From IMG/VR virus record IMGVR_UViG_3300030102_004306, positions 1-33,051 of that record: 33,051 nt of DNA; one strand, 5' to 3'. The notes beneath the pieces are model-generated. The model had not been told where the DNA came from and did not search any database. It saw only the letters and a program-made list of their open reading frames with translations. The stretch comes from a virus. Below, piece by piece: positions 15,379-24,615 of the stretch (position 1 is its first letter; the number at the start of each line of letters is the position of its first letter). The translations under genes and the position numbers were made by a program.

Positions 15379-15753
15379 ATGCCTAAAGACACACAAGTAA
15401 ACGAACTAGAGAGATGCCGCCCTTGGATTGAGGCGGCTTTAGAGTATTCAGGTGGTACGCATAATTTTGAGGATGTGGCAAAAGGTATTGCTGATGGTAA
15501 TATGCAATTATGGCCTAGCCCAAGGGGGTGCATTGTTACTGAAATTGTGATATATCCTAGAAAAAAGGTGCTAAACGTGTTTTTAGGCGGTGGTGAGCTA
15601 GATCAGTTGTTAGATATGCACAATGATGTTACAGATTGGGCAAAACATTATGGATGTGAGGCGTTGACGATTACAGGTCGTTTTGGATGGAAGAAACCTT
15701 TAAAGGCGCATGGCTGGAAACCATTACACGCCTCATTTCAAAAGGAGATATAA
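15379..15753 (+). CDS. GNAT acetyltransferase-like protein, 124 aa
   Basis: The protein begins exactly after the previous stop. It has LERCRPWIEAALEYSGGTHN, a WPSPRGCIVTEIVIYPRKKV beta pair, a LNVFLGGGELDQLLDMHND turn-helix where GNAT enzymes hold acetyl-CoA, and an end with GCEALTITGRFGWKKPLKAHGW. This order matches small GNAT-like proteins found between the tail and internal virion genes of many short-tailed phages. The classical R/Q-x-x-G-x-G/A loop is not clear, so activity is uncertain. The job in the virion or host is unknown. It overlaps no other gene if the next start is at 15755. Confidence 0.6.
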   Translation: MPKDTQVNELERCRPWIEAALEYSGGTHNFEDVAKGIADGNMQLWPSPRGCIVTEIVIYPRKKVLNVFLGGGELDQLLDMHNDVTDWAKHYGCEALTITGRFGWKKPLKAHGWKPLHASFQKEI

Positions 15754-15754
15754 G

Positions 15755-16249
15755 ATGAGTGGTGGAAAAGGGGGCGGTAGAACCTCAAAAACAGAGATAC
15801 CAAAATACATTGAAAGTGCGGCTAAATCTAATTTAGCTCTTGCTGATAGAATATCTAATATAGGGTATGTGCCATATTATGGCCCTGATGTGGCTGCCTT
15901 TTCACCTATGCAAAACGCTGCTTTTGAAAATACACAAGATGCTGCTGAAGCTTTTGGGATGAGCGCAGGAGATGAGCAGTATATGCCTGAAGCAACAGAG
16001 TTTGCTGGCGGTGCTATGGGTTATTCTTCTGCACCTTTATTTGAACAGTCTGTTGAAAATTTAGCTCAATTTAGACCAGCGCAAAGTCAATATATAGATA
16101 CATTTTTTATGGACCCTCAATCTGGCAGTGCAGGAAAAAATGCAGCGCCTTTAGGAAGGGCGCAAAGTTTTAGACCTACAGGTTACTCAAATGACTCACC
16201 GTTAGGGGTACAACCTATATCAAGAGATACTATGTCGAGGGGTAAATAA
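15755..16249 (+). CDS. Probable internal virion or tail protein, 164 aa
   Basis: I place the start at the ATG at 15755, which follows the ribosome binding site AAAGGAGAT and lies one base after the previous stop. A longer version from 15710 would overlap the GNAT-like gene by 44 bases. The product begins SGGKGGGRTSKTEIPKYIE and contains KSNLALADRISNIGYVPYYG then PDVAAFSPMQNAAFENTQDA, a text common in marine short-tailed phages. No catalytic motif is present. It is followed at once by a Gln/Met-rich gene, and the two may be halves of one ejection protein in relatives. Confidence 0.7.
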   Translation: MSGGKGGGRTSKTEIPKYIESAAKSNLALADRISNIGYVPYYGPDVAAFSPMQNAAFENTQDAAEAFGMSAGDEQYMPEATEFAGGAMGYSSAPLFEQSVENLAQFRPAQSQYIDTFFMDPQSGSAGKNAAPLGRAQSFRPTGYSNDSPLGVQPISRDTMSRGK

Positions 16250-16250
16250 T

Positions 16251-16892
16251 ATGGCAGGCGCAGCAAATCCAGCAATGACAATGAACCCCTATCAAGGGGC
16301 GGCACAAGCAACAATGCAAGCAGGCCAAGGCTTTGCTAATCCAAATGTAAATCAATTTATGAACCCATTTAATGATGCAGTGGTTGATAAGACATTGAGA
16401 GATGTTGGAAGCGCTGCTCAGATGGGTCTAAATAATATTGGTGCAGGAGCGCAAAGAGCAGGCGCTTACGGTGGCTCTAGGCAAGGTGTTATGGAAGCTG
16501 AAGCTTTAAAAGGTTTTCAACAACAAGCTTTAGATAAAGTTGGTGCATTGCGTCAACAAGGGTTTGATAATGCTATGAATAATGCATTTAGGTCAGCGCA
16601 GGGATTGCAAGGCGTTGGCGCTCAGGCTTTTAACATGGGTCAGGGTATTAATCAGCAACAAATGCAACAAGGAATGATGCAGCAAAATGCTATGCAACAA
16701 TTAATAGATGCTGCCAAAATGCAATACGATAATTATGCTAATGCCCCAGCAAATAAATTAGGGTTGCCACTTGCTGCATTAGGAGCCGCTCCTGTTCCGC
16801 AAACCAATACTCAAAGCAGAGATTTAGGAATTTTTGATTACTTAACCGCAGGCGCTCAATTTGCAGCTGGTATGCCATCATTTATGGGGTAA
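16251..16892 (+). CDS. Probable internal virion protein, Gln/Met/Ala-rich, 213 aa
   Basis: The ATG lies one base after the previous stop (TAATATG). The sequence is helical and poor in charge: NPYQGAAQATMQAGQGFANP, then GAQRAGAYGGSRQGVMEAEA, then a Gln/Met-rich stretch INQQQMQQGMMQQNAMQQL. Such compositions are typical of proteins stored in the capsid and ejected with DNA. The GAYGGSRQGVMEAE motif recurs in marine podophage proteins, as I recall. No known domain with a defined function. The C-terminal LPLAALGAAP and FAAGMPSFMG segments are weakly hydrophobic and might insert in membranes during ejection. Confidence 0.7.
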   Translation: MAGAANPAMTMNPYQGAAQATMQAGQGFANPNVNQFMNPFNDAVVDKTLRDVGSAAQMGLNNIGAGAQRAGAYGGSRQGVMEAEALKGFQQQALDKVGALRQQGFDNAMNNAFRSAQGLQGVGAQAFNMGQGINQQQMQQGMMQQNAMQQLIDAAKMQYDNYANAPANKLGLPLAALGAAPVPQTNTQSRDLGIFDYLTAGAQFAAGMPSFMG

Positions 16893-16895
16893 AAC

Positions 16896-18617
16896 ATGAT
16901 TAAAGATTATGATTTTAGAGATTTTGCAGGAGCAGCGGCAAGAGCTTTTAATACATTAAGGTTTGAGCCTGATAAAGGATTAAACCAAGCGCTGCAAACA
17001 ATACAACAGCAGCGCACAGCTAACAGGGCAAAAAATAAAACTGTTGAATATTTAAAAGGTTTAGGTACGCCTATGGGCGACAGGCTTGCCTCTATGGTTT
17101 CTACAGGTCAACTAAAAGGCTCTCAAGCATATGGTTATATGTTTGATATGGAAAAAGAAGCTAGAGCTGAAGAAAGAGCGAGACAGTTAGCTACTTTTCA
17201 AAACAAGCTTGCTATGGATAGAGATGCAGCTAAACCTGTTAAGCCTAGCGATATACAAGTTCGTCATAATATGGCTCTTAGAGCAGGTTATCCTGAAGGT
17301 TCTGACGAGTACAATCAAATAGTCTTTAAGTTACCAGCGCAAAAACAATTATCGCCAGAAGTGCAAATGAAGATGGAATTAGCAAAACAAAGAAATTTAG
17401 AGGAAGGCTCACCTGAATTTATGAATTTTGTTTTTGGTGATGAGATTCCGTTATTTATGCCTTCTGGTATGAATGTTAATCTTTACAATAAGTTTGATCC
17501 TACAACGCAGCAAGCAATCACAGCATCTTTTGGGGCTGGCGTTTCTTTTCCTAAAGACGGAACTCAAGCTGATCAGCAAGCTTATATTGAGTCTGTAATG
17601 AAAGTTCGTGATGAGCTTGGTAAAGAAGGCACTATTCTTAAACCTTCTGATGCTCTTTACCAAGAATATGTCAGAAATGCTTTTGGTAAAGACTTTGATA
17701 TGAATCAAGGTATAGGCGGTGTTATTATTAAGAAAAAAGATAATACTGTTGATTTTGTTCCGTTTAGCGGTGGCGGTGTTGATGTTGATGTTACTGTTGG
17801 TACTGGAGATGGTCAGAGTGGCGTTACACCTATTGAGCAAAACCAAATAGATGAAATGGCAAAGGATAATATGGTTCCAGAATATCTTGATCCTAATGAT
17901 CCTAGCAAAGGTTTTAAAAGAGACCCTTCTACTAATCAAATACAATTTATTCCAGCCGCAGGGTCTAAAACAGACTTTGATCGCAAAAAAGCAGAACTTG
18001 ATAAAGTAAAATCTGATTTTACCGCCAGAACTATACAAGCAGTGAAGGCAGATAATATTTCAAATTCAGTAGATACTATTTTAGATTTAGTTGTTGGTAA
18101 GAAAGATAAAACAGGCACTAGGCCTTCTGGAAAAGATGCTAAATATAATAAATCAACAGTTGAAAGAATGTTTACATTTGATCCACCTGAAGCGGGTGTT
18201 AGGGGCGCTGCTTTTGGTAGATTAGGGTTTTTATCTTCTCAAGAAAGTGTTGATGTTGCTAGTCTTCTTACTCAAATCCAATCAAATATTGGTTTTGATA
18301 GATTACAGTTAATGAGAGAAATGTCTACAACTGGTGCAGGACTTGGGCAAGTAAGTAACTTAGAATTAACTCAATTAAATAACTCTTTAGTAGCTCTTCA
18401 ACAAGAATTAACGCCAGAATTATTAGCTAAAAACCTAGAAACTGTGCAAACAGTTTATACTAAAATTCTAAATGATCCGATTGCATTAGCAATAAAAGAA
18501 GCCCCGACAAAAGAAGAGGCTATGAGATTAATTACATTACATAACGAAGTACAAGCTGGACTTGCTGACAGTGATGATATTTTTGTTAAGGGTGGTTATA
18601 CCATTAAAGCGAAGTAA
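16896..18617 (+). CDS. Probable internal virion (ejection) protein, 573 aa
   Basis: A 573-residue, mostly helical protein. The N-terminus (FRDFAGAAARAFNTLRFEPD) is followed by charged helices (MEKEARAEERARQLATFQNK) that may form a coiled coil at about residues 85-110. A Gly/Val/Asp-rich middle (SGGGVDVDVTVGTGDG, near 290-305) separates it from another helical C-terminal half. No lysozyme, transglycosylase or protease motif could be seen. Its length and place between the tail and portal modules match the large ejection proteins of short-tailed phages. It is followed by another protein of the same type. A ribosome binding site is weak (GGGGTAAAAC). Confidence 0.7.
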   Translation: MIKDYDFRDFAGAAARAFNTLRFEPDKGLNQALQTIQQQRTANRAKNKTVEYLKGLGTPMGDRLASMVSTGQLKGSQAYGYMFDMEKEARAEERARQLATFQNKLAMDRDAAKPVKPSDIQVRHNMALRAGYPEGSDEYNQIVFKLPAQKQLSPEVQMKMELAKQRNLEEGSPEFMNFVFGDEIPLFMPSGMNVNLYNKFDPTTQQAITASFGAGVSFPKDGTQADQQAYIESVMKVRDELGKEGTILKPSDALYQEYVRNAFGKDFDMNQGIGGVIIKKKDNTVDFVPFSGGGVDVDVTVGTGDGQSGVTPIEQNQIDEMAKDNMVPEYLDPNDPSKGFKRDPSTNQIQFIPAAGSKTDFDRKKAELDKVKSDFTARTIQAVKADNISNSVDTILDLVVGKKDKTGTRPSGKDAKYNKSTVERMFTFDPPEAGVRGAAFGRLGFLSSQESVDVASLLTQIQSNIGFDRLQLMREMSTTGAGLGQVSNLELTQLNNSLVALQQELTPELLAKNLETVQTVYTKILNDPIALAIKEAPTKEEAMRLITLHNEVQAGLADSDDIFVKGGYTIKAK

Positions 18618-18628
18618 AGGATTATTTA

Positions 18629-20245
18629 ATGCCTGTTTTTGAAATAACTGCTCCAGACGGTAAAGTTTATGAAGTAGAAGGCGCTAATATAGAAGGCGCT
18701 AAAAATGCTTTTCGTCAATTTTTGGCTGAAAACGAAAAAGCAGATAAAATTACCCAAGACTTCATCAATCAAGACGTAAAGCTTAACGAGCAAGGTCTTG
18801 CTGAAGGGTTTTTTACTGACCCTACTAAGCAGTATACAGACCCGACAACAGGCGAAACTGTATTAGGTGTTACGTCTAGAGCTAGATTAAAAGAAGAAAT
18901 AGGTGATCAAAACACACTTATGGGTAATCTGAGAAGTTTTTTTACTGGTGCTGGTAATATGGCTTCAGTATCAGGTCAAGATGAGCTTTTAGGTAAACTT
19001 TCTGGTCAATTTGGTTCTAGCGGAACTGAAGCAGAAAGGGAGAAGTTTGGAACAGAGCTTGCTAGGGCAAATCTGGAAGTTGCTAGAGAGCAAAACCCTG
19101 TTGCTACGGCTGCTGGTGAAATAGCAGGCGGTTTAACTATGCCTTTAGGTAAAGCGAAAACTACTCTTGGAGCTATGGGTAAGGGTGGTATGTATGGTTC
19201 TGCTTATGGCGCTGCTTATGGGTTTGGCTCTGGTGAAGAAGGTTTTGCTGATAGATATAATAGAGCAATGCAAGGCGGTACTGTAGGCGGTTTGTTCACT
19301 GCTGCCAGTGTGCCTGTTTTTAATGTTGTTAGAAGCGGTGGTAATAAAACCTATAATTTTTTAGTTGGTAAAAACCAAGAAAAGCCAACGCTAGAAAGTC
19401 TTAAACAGTTAAAAAATAAAGCTTATGAGTTAGTTGATAAAGCAGGAATAAAAATATCACCTGAAGCTATAGATGATATGTTTTTTAAAGTTTCAAGTGT
19501 GATGGATAGCGCTGGATATGTAAAAGGTAGTAAAACTAAAAACCAAAGAGAACTAGATTATGTTCTTAGCGCAATTAGTAATATGACTAAAATAAATCCT
19601 AATGGAACTAGAAAGTTTAAAGGTAGACTTGCTGATCTAGAAGAAGTAAGAAAAAATCTTACTAAGTCATATGCAAATAGTAATTTTGATCCAAGAATAG
19701 GATCAATTATAGACGAGTTTGATAAAGTTGTAGAAAACTTTGACGGTGGTGAATTAGTTTCTGCTGCAAGAGAGGCTTTTAAAACATTTAAAAAAGTAGA
19801 AATATTTGATCGAGCTATGACGCAAGCAAAAGATAGAACATTTGCAGCAGGTTCAGGCGGTAATATAGATAATCAATATAGGCAAGCTGCTTTAAGAATT
19901 ATTAACGGAAAAGATGCTAGTTTTTTTAGTCCTAAAGAAATAGAAGTAATTAGAAAAGCAGCAAATGGTGATGTGGGTACAGATATACTAAGATTAGTAG
20001 GTAAACTTAGCCCAAGCGGAAACGGCCTTATGACGTTTTTAAATCTTGCTGCTATAACAACTGACCCAGTATTTATGAGCGCTTCACTTGGCGGTATTGT
20101 CGGTAAAACAAGCGCAGATAGGGCTAGGTTGCAAGCTATGGATGATATACGGCAATATTTAGCTACAGGCGCAGCGCCAATGAGAGATAAGGTTTCACCT
20201 TTCTTTGTTGGTGGTCAGGCTGGAACATATCAAGAGGGGCAATAG
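18629..20245 (+). CDS. Probable internal virion (ejection) protein, 538 aa
   Basis: The start ATG follows AAAGGATTATTTA. The first 30 residues (FEITAPDGKVYEVEGANIEG) are a small beta motif found at the N-terminus of many phage internal proteins. Residues about 150-235 (NPVATAAGEIAGGLTMPLGK, then GGMYGSAYGAAYGFGSGEEG) form a Gly/Ala-rich, membrane-compatible region, which is followed by a helical C-terminus. A second weakly hydrophobic stretch (LMTFLNLAAITTDPVFMSAS) lies near residue 465-485. These glycine-zipper-like segments fit a protein that forms part of the channel for DNA ejection. No peptidoglycan-cutting motif was recognised. It abuts the portal gene directly. Confidence 0.7.
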   Translation: MPVFEITAPDGKVYEVEGANIEGAKNAFRQFLAENEKADKITQDFINQDVKLNEQGLAEGFFTDPTKQYTDPTTGETVLGVTSRARLKEEIGDQNTLMGNLRSFFTGAGNMASVSGQDELLGKLSGQFGSSGTEAEREKFGTELARANLEVAREQNPVATAAGEIAGGLTMPLGKAKTTLGAMGKGGMYGSAYGAAYGFGSGEEGFADRYNRAMQGGTVGGLFTAASVPVFNVVRSGGNKTYNFLVGKNQEKPTLESLKQLKNKAYELVDKAGIKISPEAIDDMFFKVSSVMDSAGYVKGSKTKNQRELDYVLSAISNMTKINPNGTRKFKGRLADLEEVRKNLTKSYANSNFDPRIGSIIDEFDKVVENFDGGELVSAAREAFKTFKKVEIFDRAMTQAKDRTFAAGSGGNIDNQYRQAALRIINGKDASFFSPKEIEVIRKAANGDVGTDILRLVGKLSPSGNGLMTFLNLAAITTDPVFMSASLGGIVGKTSADRARLQAMDDIRQYLATGAAPMRDKVSPFFVGGQAGTYQEGQ

Positions 20246-22348
20246 ATGGAACTAAAAGCTAAAACAGAACGCGAAATAGAAACTATTGTTCAGAACGCTA
20301 TAGATGATGCAGTAGATTTTGTTGAGAGTGAAATATCTGAGGATAGAATTAGAGCGCAACGCTACTACGATGGTGAAGTTGATATAGGCTTTGAAGATGG
20401 ACGTAGTAAGGTTGTTGCCACTAAGGTTCGTGATGTTGTGCGTGCAATTAAACCAAGCTTGATGCGTGTGTTTTTAAGTACAGCTAGGCCAGTAGAATTT
20501 ATGCCACATGGCGCTGAAGATGTGGCAATGGCAGAACAAGCGACTGATTACGTTCATTATGAGTTTCAGCGCAGCAATGGTTATAGGGTGTTGAACGATG
20601 CGTTTCACGATGCGCTAATTAAAAAACAGGGTATAGTCAAAGCTTACTGGGAAGAAATGCCAGAAGCAGAGATTTATACTTATACAAACTTATCTGATGA
20701 TGAGTATACGTTTCTAGTACAGGATGATGATGTTAGTGTCTTAGAGCATACTGTCGAGCAGGAAATGAGTATAGATGAAGATGGCGCTGAAATGAAAACG
20801 CCTGTTCATTCTGCTAAAGTTTCAAGAAAAGCATATGCTGGTTGTCTAAAAATAGAGAGCGTACCGCCAGAAGAATTTTTTGTAGATAGAAATTGTAGAA
20901 CTTTAGAAGATGCCCATGTTGTTGCTCATAGAACAGAGATGAGAGCTAGTGACCTTATATCTATGGGTTTTGATGCTGATGATGTTCTTAAATTAGACAG
21001 CTTTGATGCAGGCTCAGAAATGACTGAGGCAGAACGACAAGAACGCCAAGGTTATTCAGATGATTTTAACGAAACAAGCTCTGATCCATCTATGAGGCTA
21101 GTTACTGTAACTGAAGCCTATATGAGGATGGACGTTGATGGAACAGGGGTTGCTGTGTTGCATAAGTTTTTATGCGGTGGAACAAAGTACAAACTGCTAG
21201 ATTATGAGTTAGCAGATGAATTACCTTTTGCAAAATTTGAAGTAGACCCAGAACCACACACATTCTATGGCAGAAGCATTGCTGACCTAGTTATAGATGA
21301 TCAAGACGCAGCAACCTCTATTTTAAGAGGTATATTAGATAACGTAGCTATGACCAATAATCCTAGAGTTGGTATAGTCGATGGCGCAGTAAATATAGAT
21401 GACGTTTTAAATAACGAAATAGGTGCGATTGTTCGTATGCGTCAAGCTGGTGCGGTGCAAGATTTAGCTGTGCCATTTACAGCAGGGCAGACGCTAGGCG
21501 CACTAACCTATCTAGATCAGCTTGTAGAGGGCAAGACAGGCGTTACCAAGGCCTCTATGGGCTTAGACCCTGATGCTATGCAGTCTACAACTAAGGCTGC
21601 TGTGCAAGCCACTGTGCAAGCCGCAGCAGGGCAAGTAGAAGTGATGGTTAGAAATTTAGCTGACGGTGCAAGAGATTTATTTGGTTTAATGCTGAGATTG
21701 CTGCAAAAGAATATGGAAGATGGCGCTATGATGCGTATGAATGGGCGCTTTCAGCCTGTTGATCCAAAAGCTTTTGACATAGATATGGATATTAGCATTA
21801 ATGTTGGGCTTGGTACTGGCAGAGAAGAAGAAAAAACTAGCGCTTTAGCTATGGCCCTACAGCAACAAACTATGGTTTATCAAACATATGGCGCTATGAA
21901 CGGTTTAGTTTCTCTTACAAATATTCGTAATACTCTTGCAGATATATTAGCTTCTAGCGGTATTAGAAATGCAGATCGTTACTTTGCACCGATTACGCCA
22001 GAAATAGAAATGCAGTTAATGCAAATGCAGCAACAGCAGCAAGCTATGTTGGCGCAGCAAGGTCAGGGTCAAGACCCAGCTTCTATGATGGCGCAAGCTG
22101 AACAAATGAAAGCGCAAACAAAAGCGCAAGTTGATTTGCAAAGAGCGCAAATGGATGATGCTAGAAAACGTGAAGAGATGGTTATGCAGGATGATTTAAA
22201 GAGAGATCAAATGGCGCAAAACTTATACGTTGATGCTGCTAGGACATTAGGTCAATATGGATCAACCGTGGACGTAGCTAGAATTAAAGCAGAACAAGAA
22301 AAAGAACGTCAAATAAACGATATGACCGCTAGAGCAGCAGGATTATGA
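20246..22348 (+). CDS. Portal protein (SU10/P22-like), 700 aa
   Basis: The ATG directly follows the previous TAG. The protein starts with helices (KTEREIETIVQNAIDDAVDF) and has RSKVVATKVRDVVRAIKPSL then MRVFLSTARPVEFMP, a typical portal clip and wing lead-in. GRSIADLVIDDQDAATSILR and LTYLDQLVEGKTGVTKASMG (about residues 343-455) are the long stem-helix region that lines the DNA channel. The C-terminus is Gln/Met-rich (EIEMQLMQMQQQQQAMLAQQ) and helical, which fits the barrel that reaches into the capsid. Twelve copies form the ring where terminase packs DNA. The length of 700 is normal for the P22/SU10 type. The family call is strong. Confidence 0.88.
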   Translation: MELKAKTEREIETIVQNAIDDAVDFVESEISEDRIRAQRYYDGEVDIGFEDGRSKVVATKVRDVVRAIKPSLMRVFLSTARPVEFMPHGAEDVAMAEQATDYVHYEFQRSNGYRVLNDAFHDALIKKQGIVKAYWEEMPEAEIYTYTNLSDDEYTFLVQDDDVSVLEHTVEQEMSIDEDGAEMKTPVHSAKVSRKAYAGCLKIESVPPEEFFVDRNCRTLEDAHVVAHRTEMRASDLISMGFDADDVLKLDSFDAGSEMTEAERQERQGYSDDFNETSSDPSMRLVTVTEAYMRMDVDGTGVAVLHKFLCGGTKYKLLDYELADELPFAKFEVDPEPHTFYGRSIADLVIDDQDAATSILRGILDNVAMTNNPRVGIVDGAVNIDDVLNNEIGAIVRMRQAGAVQDLAVPFTAGQTLGALTYLDQLVEGKTGVTKASMGLDPDAMQSTTKAAVQATVQAAAGQVEVMVRNLADGARDLFGLMLRLLQKNMEDGAMMRMNGRFQPVDPKAFDIDMDISINVGLGTGREEEKTSALAMALQQQTMVYQTYGAMNGLVSLTNIRNTLADILASSGIRNADRYFAPITPEIEMQLMQMQQQQQAMLAQQGQGQDPASMMAQAEQMKAQTKAQVDLQRAQMDDARKREEMVMQDDLKRDQMAQNLYVDAARTLGQYGSTVDVARIKAEQEKERQINDMTARAAGL

Positions 22349-22581
22349 CAGTAGATATAAGAATACAGGCAGATGATGCCAAAAGGTTAAAGAACGATAC
22401 TGCTTTTATGCAGTTTGTTGAGGACGTTCGTAATGAGCAAATTAGGCTTTTTACGACTAGCGCGGCTCAAGACGTTGAGCAACGTGAAGAGGCGCACGCA
22501 ATGTTGCGTGCATTAAACAAGATCGAAGTGCAGCTTGACGCCGCTATTGCAGCAGAGACACTTTTAGATCGTAAACAATAG
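22345..22581 (+). CDS. Small protein between portal and scaffold, 78 aa
   Basis: The ATG overlaps the portal stop in an ATGA junction. The product is charged and helical: VDIRIQADDAKRLKNDTAFM, then QEVEQREEAHAMLRALNKI-like text and an end with AAIAAETLLDRKQ. No cysteines, signal peptide or membrane segment. Helical proteins of this size next to portal genes are frequent in short-tailed phages and might help head assembly. No specific function can be given. Confidence 0.7.
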   Translation: MTVDIRIQADDAKRLKNDTAFMQFVEDVRNEQIRLFTTSAAQDVEQREEAHAMLRALNKIEVQLDAAIAAETLLDRKQ

Positions 22582-22591
22582 GAGCAGTACC

Positions 22592-23569
22592 GTGCAAACG
22601 ACTGACAATATAGAAAGCGCGATTGAACAAATCATAGCGCCAGCGCAACAAGAAACAGGCGAAACTAATCAAGTTGAGGAGGAAACATCTGTAACTCCAG
22701 AAGCTGAAGAGGCTGAAGTGGAAGCAGTTGAGGAAACTGATGAGCTTGATGAATTAGAGGTATCTGATGAGGAATTATTAGATGCTGATATTGAAGCAAC
22801 TGACATTGAAGAGGAAACTGTCGAGCCAGAGTATTACACCGTCAAAGCAGACGGCAAGGAAGAAACGGTAACAATAGATCAGTTAAAGCAAAGTTATTCA
22901 GGTCAAAGCGCAATAAATAAGAGATTTCAAGAGGTTGCCGAAGCTCGAAAACAAATTGAGCAGAAAGAAGCTGAGATTTCTCAAATGAGCCAAATGTTAA
23001 CTCAGATGCACAATCAAGCACAGCAACAAGGTTTTATGTCACCACCCAAGTTACCAGATCATACTCTGGCAGAGAGTGACCCCATTGCTTATATGGAGCA
23101 AAGGGCAAAATATGATGCTGATATGCAGAGTTACCAGCAGCAGCAGATGCAAATGCAACAATTACAACAGCAACAACAGAAGCAAGCTCAAGAACAGCAC
23201 CAATCTTTTGTTGCAGAACAGGCTGAAATAATTAGAGGCAAAATCCCTGAACTGGCTAATCCAGAAAAGAGTCAAACTCACTGGAAGTCGCTCATGGATA
23301 GCGCCAAAGAGTATGGCTTTAGCGATGAAGAAATCGCAGCCACAGCCGATGCACGTTATATTCAGATGGCTAATGATGCTATGAAGTTTAGACGTATTGT
23401 TGCAAATCGCAAAAAGGCAGAAGCCAAGGGCAAGAAAGCTAAACCTGTTGTAAAAGCTGGTGCTAAGAAGGTCGCTGATCCAGAAGGTTCACTAAAGCGT
23501 AAGCAATTTGCTAAATTGCAAAAGACAGGTCGAATGGAAGATGCAATCGACTTAATTATGAAAACTTAG
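22592..23569 (+). CDS. Capsid assembly scaffolding protein, 325 aa, GTG start
   Basis: The GTG start follows a GGAG at 7 bases (GGAGCAGTACC); no closer ATG exists. Residues about 20-90 are extremely acidic (EEAEVEAVEETDELDELEVS). Then comes YYTVKADGKEETVTIDQL (a motif I know from phage scaffolds), a coiled-coil region (FQEVAEARKQIEQKEAEISQ) and a Gln/Met tract (QQQQMQMQQLQQQQQKQAQ at about 185-205). The C-terminus is Lys-rich (NRKKAEAKGKKAKPVVKAG), as expected for the part that binds capsid subunits. Scaffolds guide capsid shell formation and are lost on maturation. It precedes the major capsid gene, which supports the call. Confidence 0.85.
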   Translation: MQTTDNIESAIEQIIAPAQQETGETNQVEEETSVTPEAEEAEVEAVEETDELDELEVSDEELLDADIEATDIEEETVEPEYYTVKADGKEETVTIDQLKQSYSGQSAINKRFQEVAEARKQIEQKEAEISQMSQMLTQMHNQAQQQGFMSPPKLPDHTLAESDPIAYMEQRAKYDADMQSYQQQQMQMQQLQQQQQKQAQEQHQSFVAEQAEIIRGKIPELANPEKSQTHWKSLMDSAKEYGFSDEEIAATADARYIQMANDAMKFRRIVANRKKAEAKGKKAKPVVKAGAKKVADPEGSLKRKQFAKLQKTGRMEDAIDLIMKT

Positions 23570-23608
23570 CATTAACAAATGCTATAAGCCGTTGAAAGGA
23601 ATAAAAAA

Positions 23609-24565
23609 ATGGCACAACCAGCAAACACGTTTGACAGCTATGATCAAGTTGGCATAAGGGAAGATTTGAGCGATATCATAACTTCCATTTCGCCAGAATC
23701 TACACCATTTCATAGCAAATGTGCGAAGACAACAGCCAACAATACGTTGGTCGAATGGCAGACTGATACACTCCGTAACAGTGCCTCAAACGCCCATATA
23801 GAAGGTGATGCAACAACTGCACAAGCTGCTGTTGCAACTGTTCGTCTTAACAACCGAACACAAATCTTCAAAAATGCGGTAATCGTATCTGACACTGATG
23901 AAGGTCTTAATAAAGCAGGCCGACAGCGTGAGATGGCCTACCAAATTGTAAAAATTGCCAAAGAGCAAAAGCTCGATATAGAGAAAGCGCTATTTGACAA
24001 TAATGCAAAAGTGGCAGGAAACTCATCTACTGCGAGAGAGTTAGCAGGCGCACCTTCTTGGATTAAAACAAATGTTGATTTCCAATCAGGTAACTCTGGT
24101 GCAAACCCAACTGGCGACGGTACTGACGCTCGAACAGACGATGGTACTCCTACTGCATTTTCACAAACCAAGTTTGACACTGTTATGCAATCAATTTGGG
24201 AGAATGGTGGAGAGCCTGACACTGTGTATCTATCTGCGTTCCAAATGAATGTGGCATTGGGCTTTACTGGTAACAACAACCAGCGTTCACAAGTGCAGGC
24301 ATCTGACGAGCGTGTTATCAAAAGTCTCGCAGTATACACAACTCCTTGGGGAACCATTGAGTTTTTGCCCTCAAGGGAGAACAGAAGCCGTGACGTTTTC
24401 ATCATGCAAGATGATAAGTGGGAAATCGCAACATTGCGTCCAACTAAAAACACTGAACTTGCAAAAACTGGTGATAACACTCAGAGACAAATCGTTACTG
24501 AGCTTACACTCTGCGCTAAAAATGAAGCTGCAAACGGCATTATTGCTGATAACACAACTTCATAA
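23609..24565 (+). CDS. Major capsid protein (SU10 MHP/DUF5309-like), 318 aa
   Basis: The ATG follows GAAAGGAATAAAAAA. The N-terminus (NTFDSYDQVGIREDLSDIIT then SPESTPFHSKCAKTTANNT) is characteristic of the SU10-type major head protein family (DUF5309-like), which has the HK97 fold. Further typical segments are VEWQTDTLRNSASNAHIEGD, VIVSDTDEGLNKAGRQREMA and a spine-like helix YQIVKIAKEQKLDIEKALFD at about residues 110-130. The end TELTLCAKNEAANGII is the usual C-terminal strand. It lies after the scaffold gene, and a stable hairpin follows its stop. The length of 318 is normal for this family. Confidence 0.9.
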   Translation: MAQPANTFDSYDQVGIREDLSDIITSISPESTPFHSKCAKTTANNTLVEWQTDTLRNSASNAHIEGDATTAQAAVATVRLNNRTQIFKNAVIVSDTDEGLNKAGRQREMAYQIVKIAKEQKLDIEKALFDNNAKVAGNSSTARELAGAPSWIKTNVDFQSGNSGANPTGDGTDARTDDGTPTAFSQTKFDTVMQSIWENGGEPDTVYLSAFQMNVALGFTGNNNQRSQVQASDERVIKSLAVYTTPWGTIEFLPSRENRSRDVFIMQDDKWEIATLRPTKNTELAKTGDNTQRQIVTELTLCAKNEAANGIIADNTTS

Positions 24566-24576
24566 TAAGATAATAG

Positions 24577-24598
24577 GTAGGGGCATTTTTGCCCCTAC
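24577..24598 (+). terminator. Stem-loop after the major capsid gene
   Basis: GTAGGGGCA and TGCCCCTAC form a perfect 9-bp stem with a TTTT loop, 11 bases after the capsid stop. No U-run follows (TGTAAC), so it is a weak or partial terminator, or an mRNA-protecting hairpin that keeps capsid transcripts abundant. The next gene's ribosome binding site (AGGAG) lies just downstream at 24605. Confidence 0.6.
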
Positions 24599-24615
24599 TG
24601 TAACAGGAGATTAAA

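Noticed and set aside
22010-23200. CAG/CAA-rich tracts in portal and scaffold genes as DNA repeats
   Set aside because: They encode Gln/Met-rich helical segments usual for portal C-termini and scaffolds; no exact tandem period is seen.
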